Positions 19,545 through 28,435 of a DNA stretch of 64,000 nucleotides are shown here, piece by piece. Numbering within the stretch: the stretch's first letter is position 1; each line of letters begins with the position of its first letter. The notes beneath the pieces were generated by a model, which ran no database searches, was not told where the DNA came from, and saw only the letters and a list, made by a program, of their open reading frames with translations. Source of the DNA: Bacteroidota bacterium (GTDB lineage: Bacteria; Bacteroidota; Bacteroidia; Chitinophagales; Chitinophagaceae); contig JAFDYD010000004.1 of NCBI GenBank assembly GCA_018267615.1, positions 329,412-393,411 of the forward strand. Reading direction: 5' to 3'. The position numbers were made by a program, and so were the translations under genes.

Positions 19545-20333
19545 ATGCCGGGATCGACAACCGATATTAAAAGATTGGATGCCAAAAAAATTTTGGTTGC
19601 TGAAGATGTGGAGTTGAATCAACACCTCGCCAAACATATCCTCGAAGCACGCGGAGCGGCTGTTGCCATTGCGAATAACGGTAATGAAGCTTTGCAGTTG
19701 GTGAGAGATAATTCCTTCGATTGTATTTTGATGGATGTGCAGATGCCTGAAATGGACGGTATCCGCGCCACGCAATGTATCAGGCAATTGTCTGATCCGA
19801 TGAAGGCTTCTGTGCCGATCATTGCACTAACCGCAAATGTTCATAGGGATGATATTCAAAAATACAAGGCAGCCGGGATGAATGATTATCTCGCGAAGCC
19901 ATTTGATGAATCAGGACTTCTTCTCGTCATTCTGCGAAACCAACTTTATATGGGAAATGCAAAGGAATCACAATCACATGTCGATACCAGCGGACAAAAA
20001 TTGTACGATCTTTCGATGATACAGTCGATGTCTGGCGGTGATGGTGGATTCATAAAAAAAATGATCAGGCTTTTCATAGAAACGGTTCCGCAGAATGTAA
20101 ATGAATTGACTACAGCGGTATCTACTCAAAACTGGGAACAGACTTCGAAGATGGCACATAAATTAAAGTCGACTGTAGATTCAATGGGCATCAAATCCAT
20201 TCATGCAGATATTCGTCTCGTAGAATCCAATGCAAAGCAGCAACAAGATCTCGCACAAATTCCTCCCCTGGTTTTCAAAATAGAAACAGTTATCCACGAC
20301 TGTATTCAGCAATTGAAAAAAATTGCAGACTAA
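19545..20333 (+). CDS. Response regulator with receiver and HPt domains
   Basis: 262 aa. Residues about 15-135 form a receiver with the acceptor Asp in CILMDVQMPEMDG and the conserved Lys in YLAKPFD. Residues about 155-260 form an HPt domain with the phosphorylatable His in KMAHKLKSTVDSMG. Such proteins act as phosphorelay intermediates. It lies 58 bp after the NtrC-type regulator and may be co-transcribed, so it could pass phosphate within one relay. The sensor kinase is not in the window. Confidence 0.9.
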   Translation: MPGSTTDIKRLDAKKILVAEDVELNQHLAKHILEARGAAVAIANNGNEALQLVRDNSFDCILMDVQMPEMDGIRATQCIRQLSDPMKASVPIIALTANVHRDDIQKYKAAGMNDYLAKPFDESGLLLVILRNQLYMGNAKESQSHVDTSGQKLYDLSMIQSMSGGDGGFIKKMIRLFIETVPQNVNELTTAVSTQNWEQTSKMAHKLKSTVDSMGIKSIHADIRLVESNAKQQQDLAQIPPLVFKIETVIHDCIQQLKKIAD

Positions 20334-20603
20334 CGGCAATGCATGGTTGCTTTGGGTTTTTAAAAAATCAATTTGCTATTAATATGCCTCGACGGACTTT
20401 CGACGACAACAGCGTATATTCATTACAGTAATAACCCTACTAATCTTGTAATCTTCTGCGAAACGGGTTATAGTTCTCTCTTAGTGATACGCGATTCCAA
20501 ATTTGGGAAAGACTGATTTTTTGAGCAAAAGGCAAGTAAGTCAAACTCAACCAGTTGTCCTTCTTTTATTTCCGGCATTATTTTGATACTATAATATGCC
20601 TAA

Positions 20604-21008
20604 ATGCAAGGAATTATGTTACTAACCCAACAGCCGAAAATTTTTATTGTGGAAGACAATCTGCTTTACCAGCAGTTGATTGCCCGAGAAATGGAATCGA
20701 TATCCAGCGATATTTCTTTTTATACAAAAGGCGAACATTGTGTAGAAAATCTCCATCAAAATCCGTCTATCATCATACTTGATTATAATCTCGACGGAGA
20801 CATGAACGGTCTTGATACGTTGCAGGAAATCAGAAAATTTGATGCATCTATTTGTGTGATACTTTTCTCTAATCAGAAAAATTTAAACACAAATGAAAAC
20901 AGGCGTCAATATGGTTCTTTTAATTTTATCGAGAAGAAAGAGCAATCATTTCAGCTCTTGAAAAAAATGGTAAGCATCTCGTATGCTGCCGGTGCAGAAA
21001 CGATATAG
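20604..21008 (+). CDS. Single-domain response regulator
   Basis: 134 aa, receiver only. N-terminal acidic pocket KIFIVEDN, acceptor Asp in SIIILDYNLDGDMNG, no output domain. The N-terminal strand is close to that of the NtrC-type protein 2 kb upstream (KIFIVEDD), which suggests a related origin. It is separated from the REC-HPt gene by 270 bp. ATG 20604 or 20616 could be the start. It may act by protein contact or as a phosphate sink. Confidence 0.85.
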   Translation: MQGIMLLTQQPKIFIVEDNLLYQQLIAREMESISSDISFYTKGEHCVENLHQNPSIIILDYNLDGDMNGLDTLQEIRKFDASICVILFSNQKNLNTNENRRQYGSFNFIEKKEQSFQLLKKMVSISYAAGAETI

Positions 21009-21077
21009 CAGTAAATAGAATCAATTTCAGATCTTTCAAAACTATCCGCAAAATCTCGTAAATCTTTCGACCCGCGA

Positions 21078-21728
21078 TTAACCCGGGATGCGTGATATGT
21101 ATTTTTCCACCTGTTTAATTTGGTCGACAATCTGTGGTGTGGTCGGCTTTAGCGCTTTTGCTTTTCTGAAGAAATCTTTTGCCGCGCGAAATTCTCTTTT
21201 TGTCATCATGATAGAACACAACTGCAGATAGGCAGCCGACTGATTTTCTTTATCGGGTAGGCCTTTCCGTAAGGCCTGGCGGATATAGCTCTCAGCTTGT
21301 CGCAGATCATTTTTTTGCATTGAGATCATTCCCATTTGCAAGAGACTTGCCCCTTCTGCTTCTGCCATTGGCATACCGAGATCCAGACCTTTTTTCATGT
21401 GTTTTTCGGCACCTACAAAATCCTGTTTCATCATGGCAAGGTTGCCCTTCAAAGTATAATAGACTGAGCGAATCGGTTTGTATAAAAGACCCGGGAATTT
21501 GATGGTTGCCAACACTCTTTCAGCACCTTCCACGTCTCCACTCTCCATGTATTCCTGGATCAATCTTAATGGTCCAAAAAAGAAATGTCCAAAAATCAGT
21601 ATAACGCCAACGAAGTAAAGAGGAAATGAAGGCCAAAAGCTACTGTAAATATTTGTGACTACGCCGAGCGCAATTAGGACAAGCCCGATCTGTAGTCTGT
21701 ATTTGATGATGATATTGTAGAACTTCAT
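21078..21728 (-). CDS. Membrane-anchored TPR protein
   Basis: 216 aa. Two hydrophobic segments lie at about residues 10-28 and 33-52 (IGLVLIALGVVTNIY; LYFVGVILIFGHFFF). Then tetratricopeptide-type helical repeats (GAERVLATIKFPG, GAEKHMKKGLDLGMP, QAESYIRQALRKGLP, AAKDFFRKAKALKP), about four units. Likely a scaffold for protein interactions at the inner membrane. It is convergent with the single-domain regulator. Confidence 0.8.
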   Translation of the reverse strand: MKFYNIIIKYRLQIGLVLIALGVVTNIYSSFWPSFPLYFVGVILIFGHFFFGPLRLIQEYMESGDVEGAERVLATIKFPGLLYKPIRSVYYTLKGNLAMMKQDFVGAEKHMKKGLDLGMPMAEAEGASLLQMGMISMQKNDLRQAESYIRQALRKGLPDKENQSAAYLQLCSIMMTKREFRAAKDFFRKAKALKPTTPQIVDQIKQVEKYISRIPG

Positions 21729-21983
21729 TTTATTTTATTGGGACGGCAAAGATAGGTTGATTGGTTGATAAGTTGAATGGTTGAAGCGACGGGTACAACC
21801 TCAGTTTAATTTTTTGTGAGGAGGAAGGTTAACGGTATAAGGTATAGCAAGTTACTCGTATTATGTCCGTCTTTGGCGACACTTAGTATCAGATCCCACC
21901 CGGCTCATTGATAAGTCTCGAACGCATTTAGTGAGGAGTATGTAGGGAGTATCTACGGCTTAGCTTAGGCTATTCCTTGGCTT

Positions 21984-22442
21984 TTACGATTTGGCGTCAT
22001 TTATTTCGATCCAAAATCCATCGGGGTCCTGAAAGTAAATTTGTTTTACGCCATCGACGCGGTTGGTATATGTACCTTTTTCGCCAGTCCAGCTTTCGAA
22101 GGATACATTGTTCTTTTTCAATACTTCAATAAAATCCGTAACGGATGGAACAGTAAAACAGAGATGGGTATTTTTATCGTGATCAGTTTTTTGAGCCGCA
22201 CCCGAAATAATATGCAAATGAGTTTTTGGACCAATAAGAAACCAGGTGTGTCGTCCATCATGGAAAGGTTCGGGAATCGTATCCAATCCAACAATGTCTC
22301 TATAAAAATGCGTACTCACCTGTAGGTTCACCACATAAAAAGCCATATGATTTACCCTGGGAGTAGTTTGTGCAGAAGCATTGAACAATAAGCAGCCATT
22401 GAAAACAATAAGCAGCAACACCACTGCGAAAACCTTTTTCAT
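21984..22442 (-). CDS. VOC-fold (glyoxalase-like) protein with signal peptide
   Basis: 152 aa. An N-terminal signal peptide (FAVVLLLIVFNGCLLFNASAQ) precedes a vicinal-oxygen-chelate domain: VNHMAFYVVNLQVSTHFYRD, HLHIISG, and the closing strand IYFQDPDGFWIEIND. Metal-ligand-like residues (His in NHMAF and HLHI; Glu in WIEI) are present. The export signal is unusual for a glyoxalase but known in Bacteroidota. Substrate unknown. Confidence 0.85.
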   Translation of the reverse strand: MKKVFAVVLLLIVFNGCLLFNASAQTTPRVNHMAFYVVNLQVSTHFYRDIVGLDTIPEPFHDGRHTWFLIGPKTHLHIISGAAQKTDHDKNTHLCFTVPSVTDFIEVLKKNNVSFESWTGEKGTYTNRVDGVKQIYFQDPDGFWIEINDAKS

Positions 22443-22568
22443 AATTTATTTTTTAATAGACGGTAATATAAATATTTTAAACTTGTGGCGGCATATTACA
22501 TAGAAAAGAATCGGTCAAACGCTTATTTTTGCGGTCCGCTATCGGCGATTTGTTCTTTTAAATTCAAT

Positions 22569-22640
22569 GGTCCCGTAGTTCAATGGATAGAATAGAAGTT
22601 TCCTAAACTTTTGATACAGGTTCGATTCCTGTCGGGACTA
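22569..22640 (+). tRNA. tRNA-Arg(CCU)
   Basis: A full cloverleaf can be folded: acceptor GGTCCCG / CGGGACT with discriminator A; D arm GTTCAATGGATAGAAT; anticodon stem GAAGT / ACTTT with loop TTCCTAA (anticodon CCT); T arm ACAGG-TTCGATT-CCTGT. CCA is not encoded. The 3' end is the attachment site of the integrative island whose recombinase starts 220 bp downstream. Confidence 0.92.
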
Positions 22641-22675
22641 CTGAAATAGTTTTTAAAAATTTGAAACCCGCGTAC
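22628..22675 (+). other. attL of integrative island (tRNA 3' end plus flank)
   Basis: TGTCGGGACTACTGAAATA (22630-22648) recurs with one mismatch at 34738-34756, and CCCGCGTAC (22667-22675) recurs colinearly at 34773-34781. The overlap with the 3' end of tRNA-Arg next to a tyrosine recombinase defines the likely integration site. Confidence 0.7.
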
Positions 22676-22700
22676 AATGCAGTATTGGCGCGGGTTTTTC
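22664..22700 (+). terminator. Terminator after tRNA-Arg
   Basis: AAACCCGCG / CGCGGGTTTTT hairpin 24 nt after the tRNA. The left half of this hairpin is also part of the duplicated att flank at 34772-34781. Confidence 0.75.
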
Positions 22701-22862
22701 ATTTTTGGTGAAAATTAAAACGAACCAAAAAGAGCTAAAAAGACCCGATTTGAGTGAACAAATCGGTGAACAGATTTAAATTTTAATTTTGTTCACCGCG
22801 TTCGCTGAAATCCTTGCCTGTAAAGGTTTTCCGGAGGATGGTGTGAAAAAGAACTGTGAACA

Positions 22863-24161
22863 ATGATTCAAAAACATTTAAATCCGGTGAACAAAATGAC
22901 GACAATTAAAAAACCTACAATTCAGACAATGGTTGTTCTTTTTTGGCTCTGCAAGAAGCGCTCAAAAAACGGCAAACCAGCAATTTACGCACGCATCATT
23001 TTCAACAGGAAGAGAGTTGAAATCGTAACGCGCCAGCATATCGCTGTGAAATTTTGGGATAAAAAAGTACAATGCGTAAAAGAGACGACACCAAATGCTG
23101 AGTCGATAAACAGGCAATTGTTGCTGATTAAAGCAGATCTGCAAAAGCATTATGATCGATTGGTTGCATTGGAAAAACCAATCACCGCAGAAATTCTAAA
23201 GAATAATTTTTTAGGTGTTGGTGAGAAGGATCGCACGATGCAAGAATTATTCGATTCATATTATTCGCGATTCAAAGAAAAAGTTTCGATTGGGAGGAAA
23301 GCCGTGAATACTCTGAAATCCATTTACACCACTCATGAAAAAGTAAAAGCGTTTTTAAAGTTTAAATTTCGTGTTACCGATATAACGCTTGGGGAAATAA
23401 AAAAATCATTCGCTCCTGATCTCGAACATTTCCTATTGACACAACATCGATTGAGCAATAATTCTGCGATGAAATACATCCGAATTTTAAAAAGAATGAT
23501 GAAGTATGCAACGGATCAAGATTGGCTAGCTAATAATCCATTAAACGGTTTTAAATGCAGTTATATCGAACCGCACCGAGAAAGATTAACTTGGGATGAA
23601 GTGATGATGTTATATAAAAAAGAATTTCAGATTGACAGGTTGAGCGAAGTACGGGACGTTTTTATTTTTTGTTGCTTCACTGGTTATGCTTACCAGGATG
23701 TTTTGAATTTGACTCAAGACAATATTGTGAAGGGCATCGATGGTGGGGACTGGGTTGTCAAACATCGTGAAAAAACAAATAATGCGGAGCGAGTCCCGCT
23801 GCTGCCGATTCCATTGGAAATTATTGATCGGTATAAAAATCATCGTTATGTAATTGAGACGAAAAAACTATTGCCCGTAAATACAAATCAACTCTTTAAT
23901 GGTTACTTGAAAGAGATTGCGAGTGTTTGTGGAATTCATAAGTATTTGACCACCCATACTGCCAGACACACGTTTGCAACAACGATTACGCTGGAGCATG
24001 ATGTGCCGATAGAGACTGTTAGCCAAATGTTAGGGCACAAGAGTATACGGACCACTCAAATTTATGCGAAAGTAACACAACGAAAGATTAGTAACAACAT
24101 GTTAGAATTGCGAAGTAAAATACACGGTTCAATCTGCGAGGTCAAAAAACAAAATAGTTAG
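22863..24161 (+). CDS. Tyrosine recombinase / integrase of the island
   Basis: 432 aa Bacteroidota-type integrase. N-terminal arm-binding domain (RSKNGKPAIYARIIFNRKR), SAM-like core-binding domain (residues about 115-215), C-terminal catalytic domain with HTARHTFATT, LGHKSIRTTQIYAK and the Tyr nucleophile in IYAKV. The first catalytic Arg of the usual set is replaced: the sequence has CFTGYAYQDV where phage integrases have Arg. A similar loss is known for the CTnDOT integrase. The frame is open from ATG 22863, and ATG 22896 (MTTIKKPTIQ) is a good alternative start. It sits next to tRNA-Arg(CCU), its presumed target. Confidence 0.93.
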   Translation: MIQKHLNPVNKMTTIKKPTIQTMVVLFWLCKKRSKNGKPAIYARIIFNRKRVEIVTRQHIAVKFWDKKVQCVKETTPNAESINRQLLLIKADLQKHYDRLVALEKPITAEILKNNFLGVGEKDRTMQELFDSYYSRFKEKVSIGRKAVNTLKSIYTTHEKVKAFLKFKFRVTDITLGEIKKSFAPDLEHFLLTQHRLSNNSAMKYIRILKRMMKYATDQDWLANNPLNGFKCSYIEPHRERLTWDEVMMLYKKEFQIDRLSEVRDVFIFCCFTGYAYQDVLNLTQDNIVKGIDGGDWVVKHREKTNNAERVPLLPIPLEIIDRYKNHRYVIETKKLLPVNTNQLFNGYLKEIASVCGIHKYLTTHTARHTFATTITLEHDVPIETVSQMLGHKSIRTTQIYAKVTQRKISNNMLELRSKIHGSICEVKKQNS

Positions 24162-24865
24162 GACCAGAATTTCCACCATGGCTTTTTTTCTTTCGCCGCA
24201 CTTGGTAAAAATTTAGCTTCGGGCGGATTTGGTTTCTTTGGTTTTAGTTGCAGTTGCTTTGTCCAAAGTTTATAGACTTGCCCTTTAGGTTTTCCATCAT
24301 CGTAAAGTGGATAAGGTAATTTCAGTTTTTTCATAAAGTCAAGTAACTGCCAGTCTTCTTGCGCAAACTCGTCGTCTGAGTAAGCTTTTTTAGATCCCTC
24401 ACTTTCTGAATCCCACCGGACTAAATATTTTTCAATTTCTGTTTGCTTTAAAGAATTTACATATTTGGCAACGATTGTTGGATTACCTCTCCAGCTTTGT
24501 ATCTCTTCTTCAGTAATGTTTTCTTCCCAGTAGTCAGGTATTGGATTGAATTGGTCAACAATCTCGCCATTTACAAACAGAACGTACATCCACAAGTCGC
24601 CATCGTGAATATGAAAAGAAAAAACAGGCGCATTCAATTCAGTTGAAATAAATCTTGATGAATCGTCCCACTCTAGGTAAGCATTCGGATTAAAAATTGT
24701 TGTGTTGCTGTCTGCTTCTTCAATAACGCAGAAATTTTCACTATCTATATCAATATCCCCTTGTTCGAGTCCGCCGCCAACTGATTTTGCATAATTCGAT
24801 AGGCTGTTTGCCACTTCGCTTTGTAGTTTGCCTACCACGCTTGTAATTGAAAGAAACATTCCCAT
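24158..24865 (-). CDS. Hypothetical protein of the island
   Basis: 235 aa, soluble and acidic; not recognised. Features are an N-terminal helix (SITSVVGKLQSEVANSLSNY), a beta-rich middle part with aromatic strands (FSFHIHDGDLWMYVLFVNGE) and a basic, proline-rich C terminus ending in KKPWWKFWS. It overlaps the integrase stop by 4 bp on the opposite strand, and a second unknown gene (24910-26094) lies 44 bp upstream on the same strand, so the two may form an operon. A toxin/immunity-type pair is possible but nothing shows it. Confidence 0.6.
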   Translation of the reverse strand: MGMFLSITSVVGKLQSEVANSLSNYAKSVGGGLEQGDIDIDSENFCVIEEADSNTTIFNPNAYLEWDDSSRFISTELNAPVFSFHIHDGDLWMYVLFVNGEIVDQFNPIPDYWEENITEEEIQSWRGNPTIVAKYVNSLKQTEIEKYLVRWDSESEGSKKAYSDDEFAQEDWQLLDFMKKLKLPYPLYDDGKPKGQVYKLWTKQLQLKPKKPNPPEAKFLPSAAKEKKPWWKFWS

Positions 24866-24909
24866 ATCAAAATATTATTTAAATTGGCTGCAACTTATTT
24901 AGTAGTAAA

Positions 24910-26094
24910 TTATTTCAAATGATTATTGATTTCACTTGGTAACGGTGTGTTTGTTAACAATGAGTTTTCAAAATAAGTTTTGTTTGGATCAAGATCAAAT
25001 GCATTAAATATTGCATCTTTGATTGAGCTGTTTTTAGGATTTCGTAAATCCCATTTAGCGCGGTAATGCCTCGCTGTGTCAAAGTTATATTCGCCATCTC
25101 TCGAAATTGTTTTAAGAACTTCAATGCTGTCATAACTGGGTCGAAATCCAATTGAGTAATAACCATACGGATTATTTCCTGTTTGAGTCTCTTCAGTATA
25201 GATATACTTTTTGAAAGCATCTTGCGGCAGCTCCTTGTGAATTAAACCCCATTGCAGAAAAACGATTGGTCTTCGATCAATACTACTTCCGTATGAGATC
25301 GGAAAACTAAATTCTTCATCCTTAATTTCCTCGTGTCCAATAATTTCATACTCTCCATATAAAAGCAAATTGTCCATCATTACATCCGATGGCAATTTTG
25401 GTTGACCTTCTAAAATTCTAATGTCTATCGTTTTTACAGGTGACTTATAAACAAACAATTCAACTATCACGGGTGGCCCCATCAGCAAACCCAATCCGTG
25501 ATAACTATTAATTAGTCTTTTCTTTCTTATTTTATTAACATCCAGCAAAAGTCGACCAAACCCATATTCTGTCCTGTTAAGTTTAAAACAGAAGTAGTCC
25601 CCAGATTTAAATGCGACGTTTTTTCGTTTGGAATTGGCAAAGTCATTTATTTCTAATAAATGTTTTTCAGTTGACTTGCAAATAAAATCCTCAATAATCT
25701 CGGGAATTGGAATGCGAAATTGTTCCTCGTTGTCCCAGCGACTGGAATAAAAAGTCGTTTGAGTATTGTAATTCCCAATGGTTAGGATCCCACAAGAGAC
25801 ACTTAAATAGACGCCCGTGGGCTGTCTTTGTTCTAGTACTGAGGCAGTCAACTTTTTTTCTTTGCCTTTGCCAGTTTTGGGTAAGAGAATTACTCTGTCT
25901 CTCGTCAGTTCGTCATATTGTTTTTCGAAGTATTGGATTTCTGATGAGCTAATGTGTTTCTTGATCGTGTTTTTATCAAAGTAGAGAATACTTTCCGTTC
26001 GATATTTATCACTTTTAAGAACAACCTTGTCCCAATGCTTTTCGATAGGATTCAAACCAAAATATTTCCGTTGGCTATTTGTTAGTTCGTACAT
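24910..26094 (-). CDS. Hypothetical protein of the island
   Basis: 394 aa from ATG 26094 (MYELTNSQRKYFGLNPIEKH); the frame extends 6 codons further up. No known domain recognised. The N-terminal motif with RKYFGLNP is followed by mixed alpha/beta sequence, including DYFCFKLNRTEYGFGRLLLD and a C-terminal DLDPNKTYFEN. Soluble, no signal peptide. Probably co-transcribed with the 235-aa gene downstream. AT-rich codon usage like the rest of the island. Confidence 0.6.
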   Translation of the reverse strand: MYELTNSQRKYFGLNPIEKHWDKVVLKSDKYRTESILYFDKNTIKKHISSSEIQYFEKQYDELTRDRVILLPKTGKGKEKKLTASVLEQRQPTGVYLSVSCGILTIGNYNTQTTFYSSRWDNEEQFRIPIPEIIEDFICKSTEKHLLEINDFANSKRKNVAFKSGDYFCFKLNRTEYGFGRLLLDVNKIRKKRLINSYHGLGLLMGPPVIVELFVYKSPVKTIDIRILEGQPKLPSDVMMDNLLLYGEYEIIGHEEIKDEEFSFPISYGSSIDRRPIVFLQWGLIHKELPQDAFKKYIYTEETQTGNNPYGYYSIGFRPSYDSIEVLKTISRDGEYNFDTARHYRAKWDLRNPKNSSIKDAIFNAFDLDPNKTYFENSLLTNTPLPSEINNHLK

Positions 26095-26165
26095 TCTTAT
26101 AAATTTAAGCATACTGGTAAGCGATCGCTAAAACTAATTGTCGTTCAAAAGTGCATCCCGGAAAG

Positions 26166-26390
26166 CTATTTTGCTCCAATTAATGTATTGATATCGACAG
26201 CAAGTGCATCGGCAATTTTAATAAGAGTCGTTAATGTGGGATTTGACAAACCGGCTTCTAATCTACCAACAGAACTGTGAGAAATTTCTGCTTCATCGGC
26301 AAATTGCCGCGTGCTTAGACCTCTTTTTTTCCGCAGCATTTCGAGGTTCTTGCCAAACTCTTTAAGTAGCTTGTCGTTTTTGGAACTCAT
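26166..26390 (-). CDS. XRE-family HTH regulator
   Basis: 74 aa, DNA-binding domain only. The five-helix XRE fold is clear: NLEMLRKKRGLSTRQFADEA, then ISHSSVGRLEAGLSNP for the recognition helix, then TLTTLIKIADALAVDINTL. ATG 26390 (MSSKNDKLL) fits the family; an ATG at 26411 is also in frame. A perfect 9-bp inverted repeat lies just upstream (26424-26447), between this gene and a divergent gene, so it is probably an autoregulator that also controls the neighbour. Confidence 0.9.
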   Translation of the reverse strand: MSSKNDKLLKEFGKNLEMLRKKRGLSTRQFADEAEISHSSVGRLEAGLSNPTLTTLIKIADALAVDINTLIGAK

Positions 26391-26423
26391 ACGTACGGAA
26401 AGTTCAAACATCTAGAAAGAAAT

Positions 26424-26447
26424 ACTGTACCCAAGTACGGGTACAGT
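26424..26447. promoter_or_regulatory. Operator-like palindrome for the XRE regulator
   Basis: ACTGTACCC-aagtac-GGGTACAGT: perfect 9-bp arms with a 6-bp spacer, in the 97-bp intergenic region between the divergent XRE gene and the gene at 26488. Another GTACGG half-site lies at 26392-26397 at the gene start. The arrangement is typical of a self-regulating repressor. Confidence 0.65.
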
Positions 26448-26487
26448 CGATATTTTTCAGTAACTTGTGTTGACGCCAACTATCGAT

Positions 26488-26934
26488 ATGAAATGTTGGG
26501 GGTATAAAATGCTATTTATGCAAAAGTCAAACCTCAATTCGGGAGCTAGTGAAAAGAAACAAAAATTTGATAAACATTGCAATGTTGGTTTGACCATCCC
26601 CGCGCCATTTCTTCTGTTATGCAAACTTATGGATGTGCAACCAGAAACTCTGTTAAACGATTTTATGGACAATCTAAGTTGCGCTTCAAGAAATAGAGAT
26701 AGCCGCGATTACGCCAAGGAAAAATTGATTGATTATTTTATAGAACATGGTTATGGACAGCATTACTATTCTGTCCAAGACATCAGACAAATGTTCAGGG
26801 AAATGGACGCCGTTGGTTTGCTGTTCCCGAAAGATGGTGACGACGAAATGATAGACATTTATTCAGCGTGGAGAGAAAAGAACTACGAGTACTGGTTTAA
26901 TAAGTGGTTTATCAAGCCACGAAGAAAGTATTAA
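26488..26934 (+). CDS. Hypothetical protein next to XRE regulator
   Basis: 148 aa from ATG 26488; ATGs at 26509 and 26518 are alternatives, and the frame is open from a GTG at 26467. Contains LTIPAPFLLLCKLMDVQPETL (Cys in an amphipathic helix), IDYFIEHGYGQHYYSVQDIR and an aromatic, basic C terminus (YWFNKWFIKPRRKY). No family recognised. It is divergent from the XRE regulator and shares the palindromic operator region, so it is probably controlled by it. Confidence 0.6.
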   Translation: MKCWGYKMLFMQKSNLNSGASEKKQKFDKHCNVGLTIPAPFLLLCKLMDVQPETLLNDFMDNLSCASRNRDSRDYAKEKLIDYFIEHGYGQHYYSVQDIRQMFREMDAVGLLFPKDGDDEMIDIYSAWREKNYEYWFNKWFIKPRRKY

Positions 26935-26948
26935 TGGTGACAGCCGCG

Positions 26949-27350
26949 TCACTTTAGATATTCAATTAAATAGTCCAATTGTTTGTCAGAATATTTGAAA
27001 TTGTGCCAATTTGATTGGTTGCCGAATACTTTTTTTAAATCAATCGCGTACTTATTTTTTGCATTAATAAGGGAGTCTTGCCTGGTTAAAAATACCTTCA
27101 AGTAATCAGTACCGAGTCGTTGGACAATCCCCAAAAGAAGGTTGTCAGTTGCACCTTTCGGCATATGACAAGCCGAACAATCAGAGATAAAAAGCGAATG
27201 ACCGAGCTTGAAATTGATTGTATCGTTTTGATTTATTTCTCGCGATTTTTTAATTGAATCCGTTGTTGCGATTTTTTTGTTATGAGCATCCCCGCAACTC
27301 ATCAACAAAAAAATTGTAATCAAGAAATGGTATTTAGGAAAGTTTAACAT
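26949..27350 (-). CDS. Small c-type cytochrome lipoprotein
   Basis: 133 aa. Lipoprotein signal: FLITIFLLMSCGDA with Cys at about residue 20. One heme-c-binding motif CSACH (in FISDCSACHMPKGATDN) and a C-terminal helix KQLDYLIEYLK, as in small class I cytochromes. The distal Met ligand could be in the CHMPKG segment or absent, so function is uncertain. Start ATG 27350 or 27353. Next gene upstream on the same strand is 11 bp away; they are probably co-transcribed. Confidence 0.8.
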   Translation of the reverse strand: MLNFPKYHFLITIFLLMSCGDAHNKKIATTDSIKKSREINQNDTINFKLGHSLFISDCSACHMPKGATDNLLLGIVQRLGTDYLKVFLTRQDSLINAKNKYAIDLKKVFGNQSNWHNFKYSDKQLDYLIEYLK

Positions 27351-27361
27351 CAAGCAGCAAT

Positions 27362-27739
27362 TTATTCAGACGGAGGTTCCGCTTTTTTCCACAATATAAA
27401 TTTAGCATTGTTTGTGCAAGCCATAGATTTCCCAACGTTTTCAAATTGAAATCCGTTGTACTTTGATACAATCTCGTATACTGTTTCAAATCCTTTCGCG
27501 CCTTGAGGAATGAAACACTGACTATTATTTCCGATCAAGCACAACCAAACATCGGGAAACCAAGGACCTTCGTCTGTATTAATGAGCAGGATCTCATTTA
27601 AGCTTTGCCAAAGGACTACCTGGGATTTCATTTCTGGGTGTTCAACTCTTACAAATGTGTCGGTGATTGTCACGATATAATCGTCCTCTGGGCATTTTCG
27701 TTTTCTCTTTTTAAAAAACTGTTGAAACATATTCATCAT
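27362..27739 (-). CDS. Hypothetical protein
   Basis: 125 aa. Basic N terminus (FFKKRKRKCPEDD), then a small beta-rich domain (DYIVTITDTFVRVEHPE, VVLWQSLNEILLINTDEGPWFPDVWLCLIG). The pattern with LNEILLINTDEGPW resembles small uncharacterised proteins carried by Bacteroidota and proteobacteria, but I cannot name a family. It lies upstream of the cytochrome lipoprotein on the same strand. Confidence 0.55.
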   Translation of the reverse strand: MMNMFQQFFKKRKRKCPEDDYIVTITDTFVRVEHPEMKSQVVLWQSLNEILLINTDEGPWFPDVWLCLIGNNSQCFIPQGAKGFETVYEIVSKYNGFQFENVGKSMACTNNAKFILWKKAEPPSE

Positions 27740-28435
27740 CGTTGTTAAATGTAAACTACTATTTTGAAGAATAGTTCACAAACGATTCGTTTGTGTCAAC
27801 ACATCGAAATTAAATTATTTGCCCGTACATCCACCCTCCTGCAAATTTATTGACCTGCTCAGTCATACGAAAAACTTCATTCCGCTTCGCTGCGTTCGCC
27901 GGAGGTTTTCACAAAAAAATCTCCATCCGCTTTATGTGCGGATAGTATTTTTTTACGAAAATTTTTCTCCTTCCTTTACAGGTTCAATGCGGGTTGCTAT
28001 GTGAATGAATGGCAGAAAATCGTGTCCAAGTTTTCAATTGAGTGCGAAATAAATCTGAAATGCTGAACAGGAAAATTTTCTCCTCTTTTTTTGCTTAGCC
28101 CCTACTCAAAAAATTGGAATTTTGGAGACCATTTGATCGGTTTTTCAAATAGAAAAAGTGGCACGTTTTCGCCGCCTCAAAACATCTCCTGAGAAATTTT
28201 TTTGGAAAACTATTTATTCTTTTTTTCAGAAAGAATTTCTTCTGGATAACTATTATTCCTTGATTTTGTGGCACAAAAAAATTTCACTCACACGATTTTT
28301 GTAGTCATTTAAACAATGTATTTCTCGATGAGACTTGTACTCAGACTTTGTTAATTTTTTATTTTCCTGGTGGCATGGTAAGTCAATTTCTTATTAGGGT
28401 GCTCTGAAAATTTGAATTGAAATTAGTCTATCACG

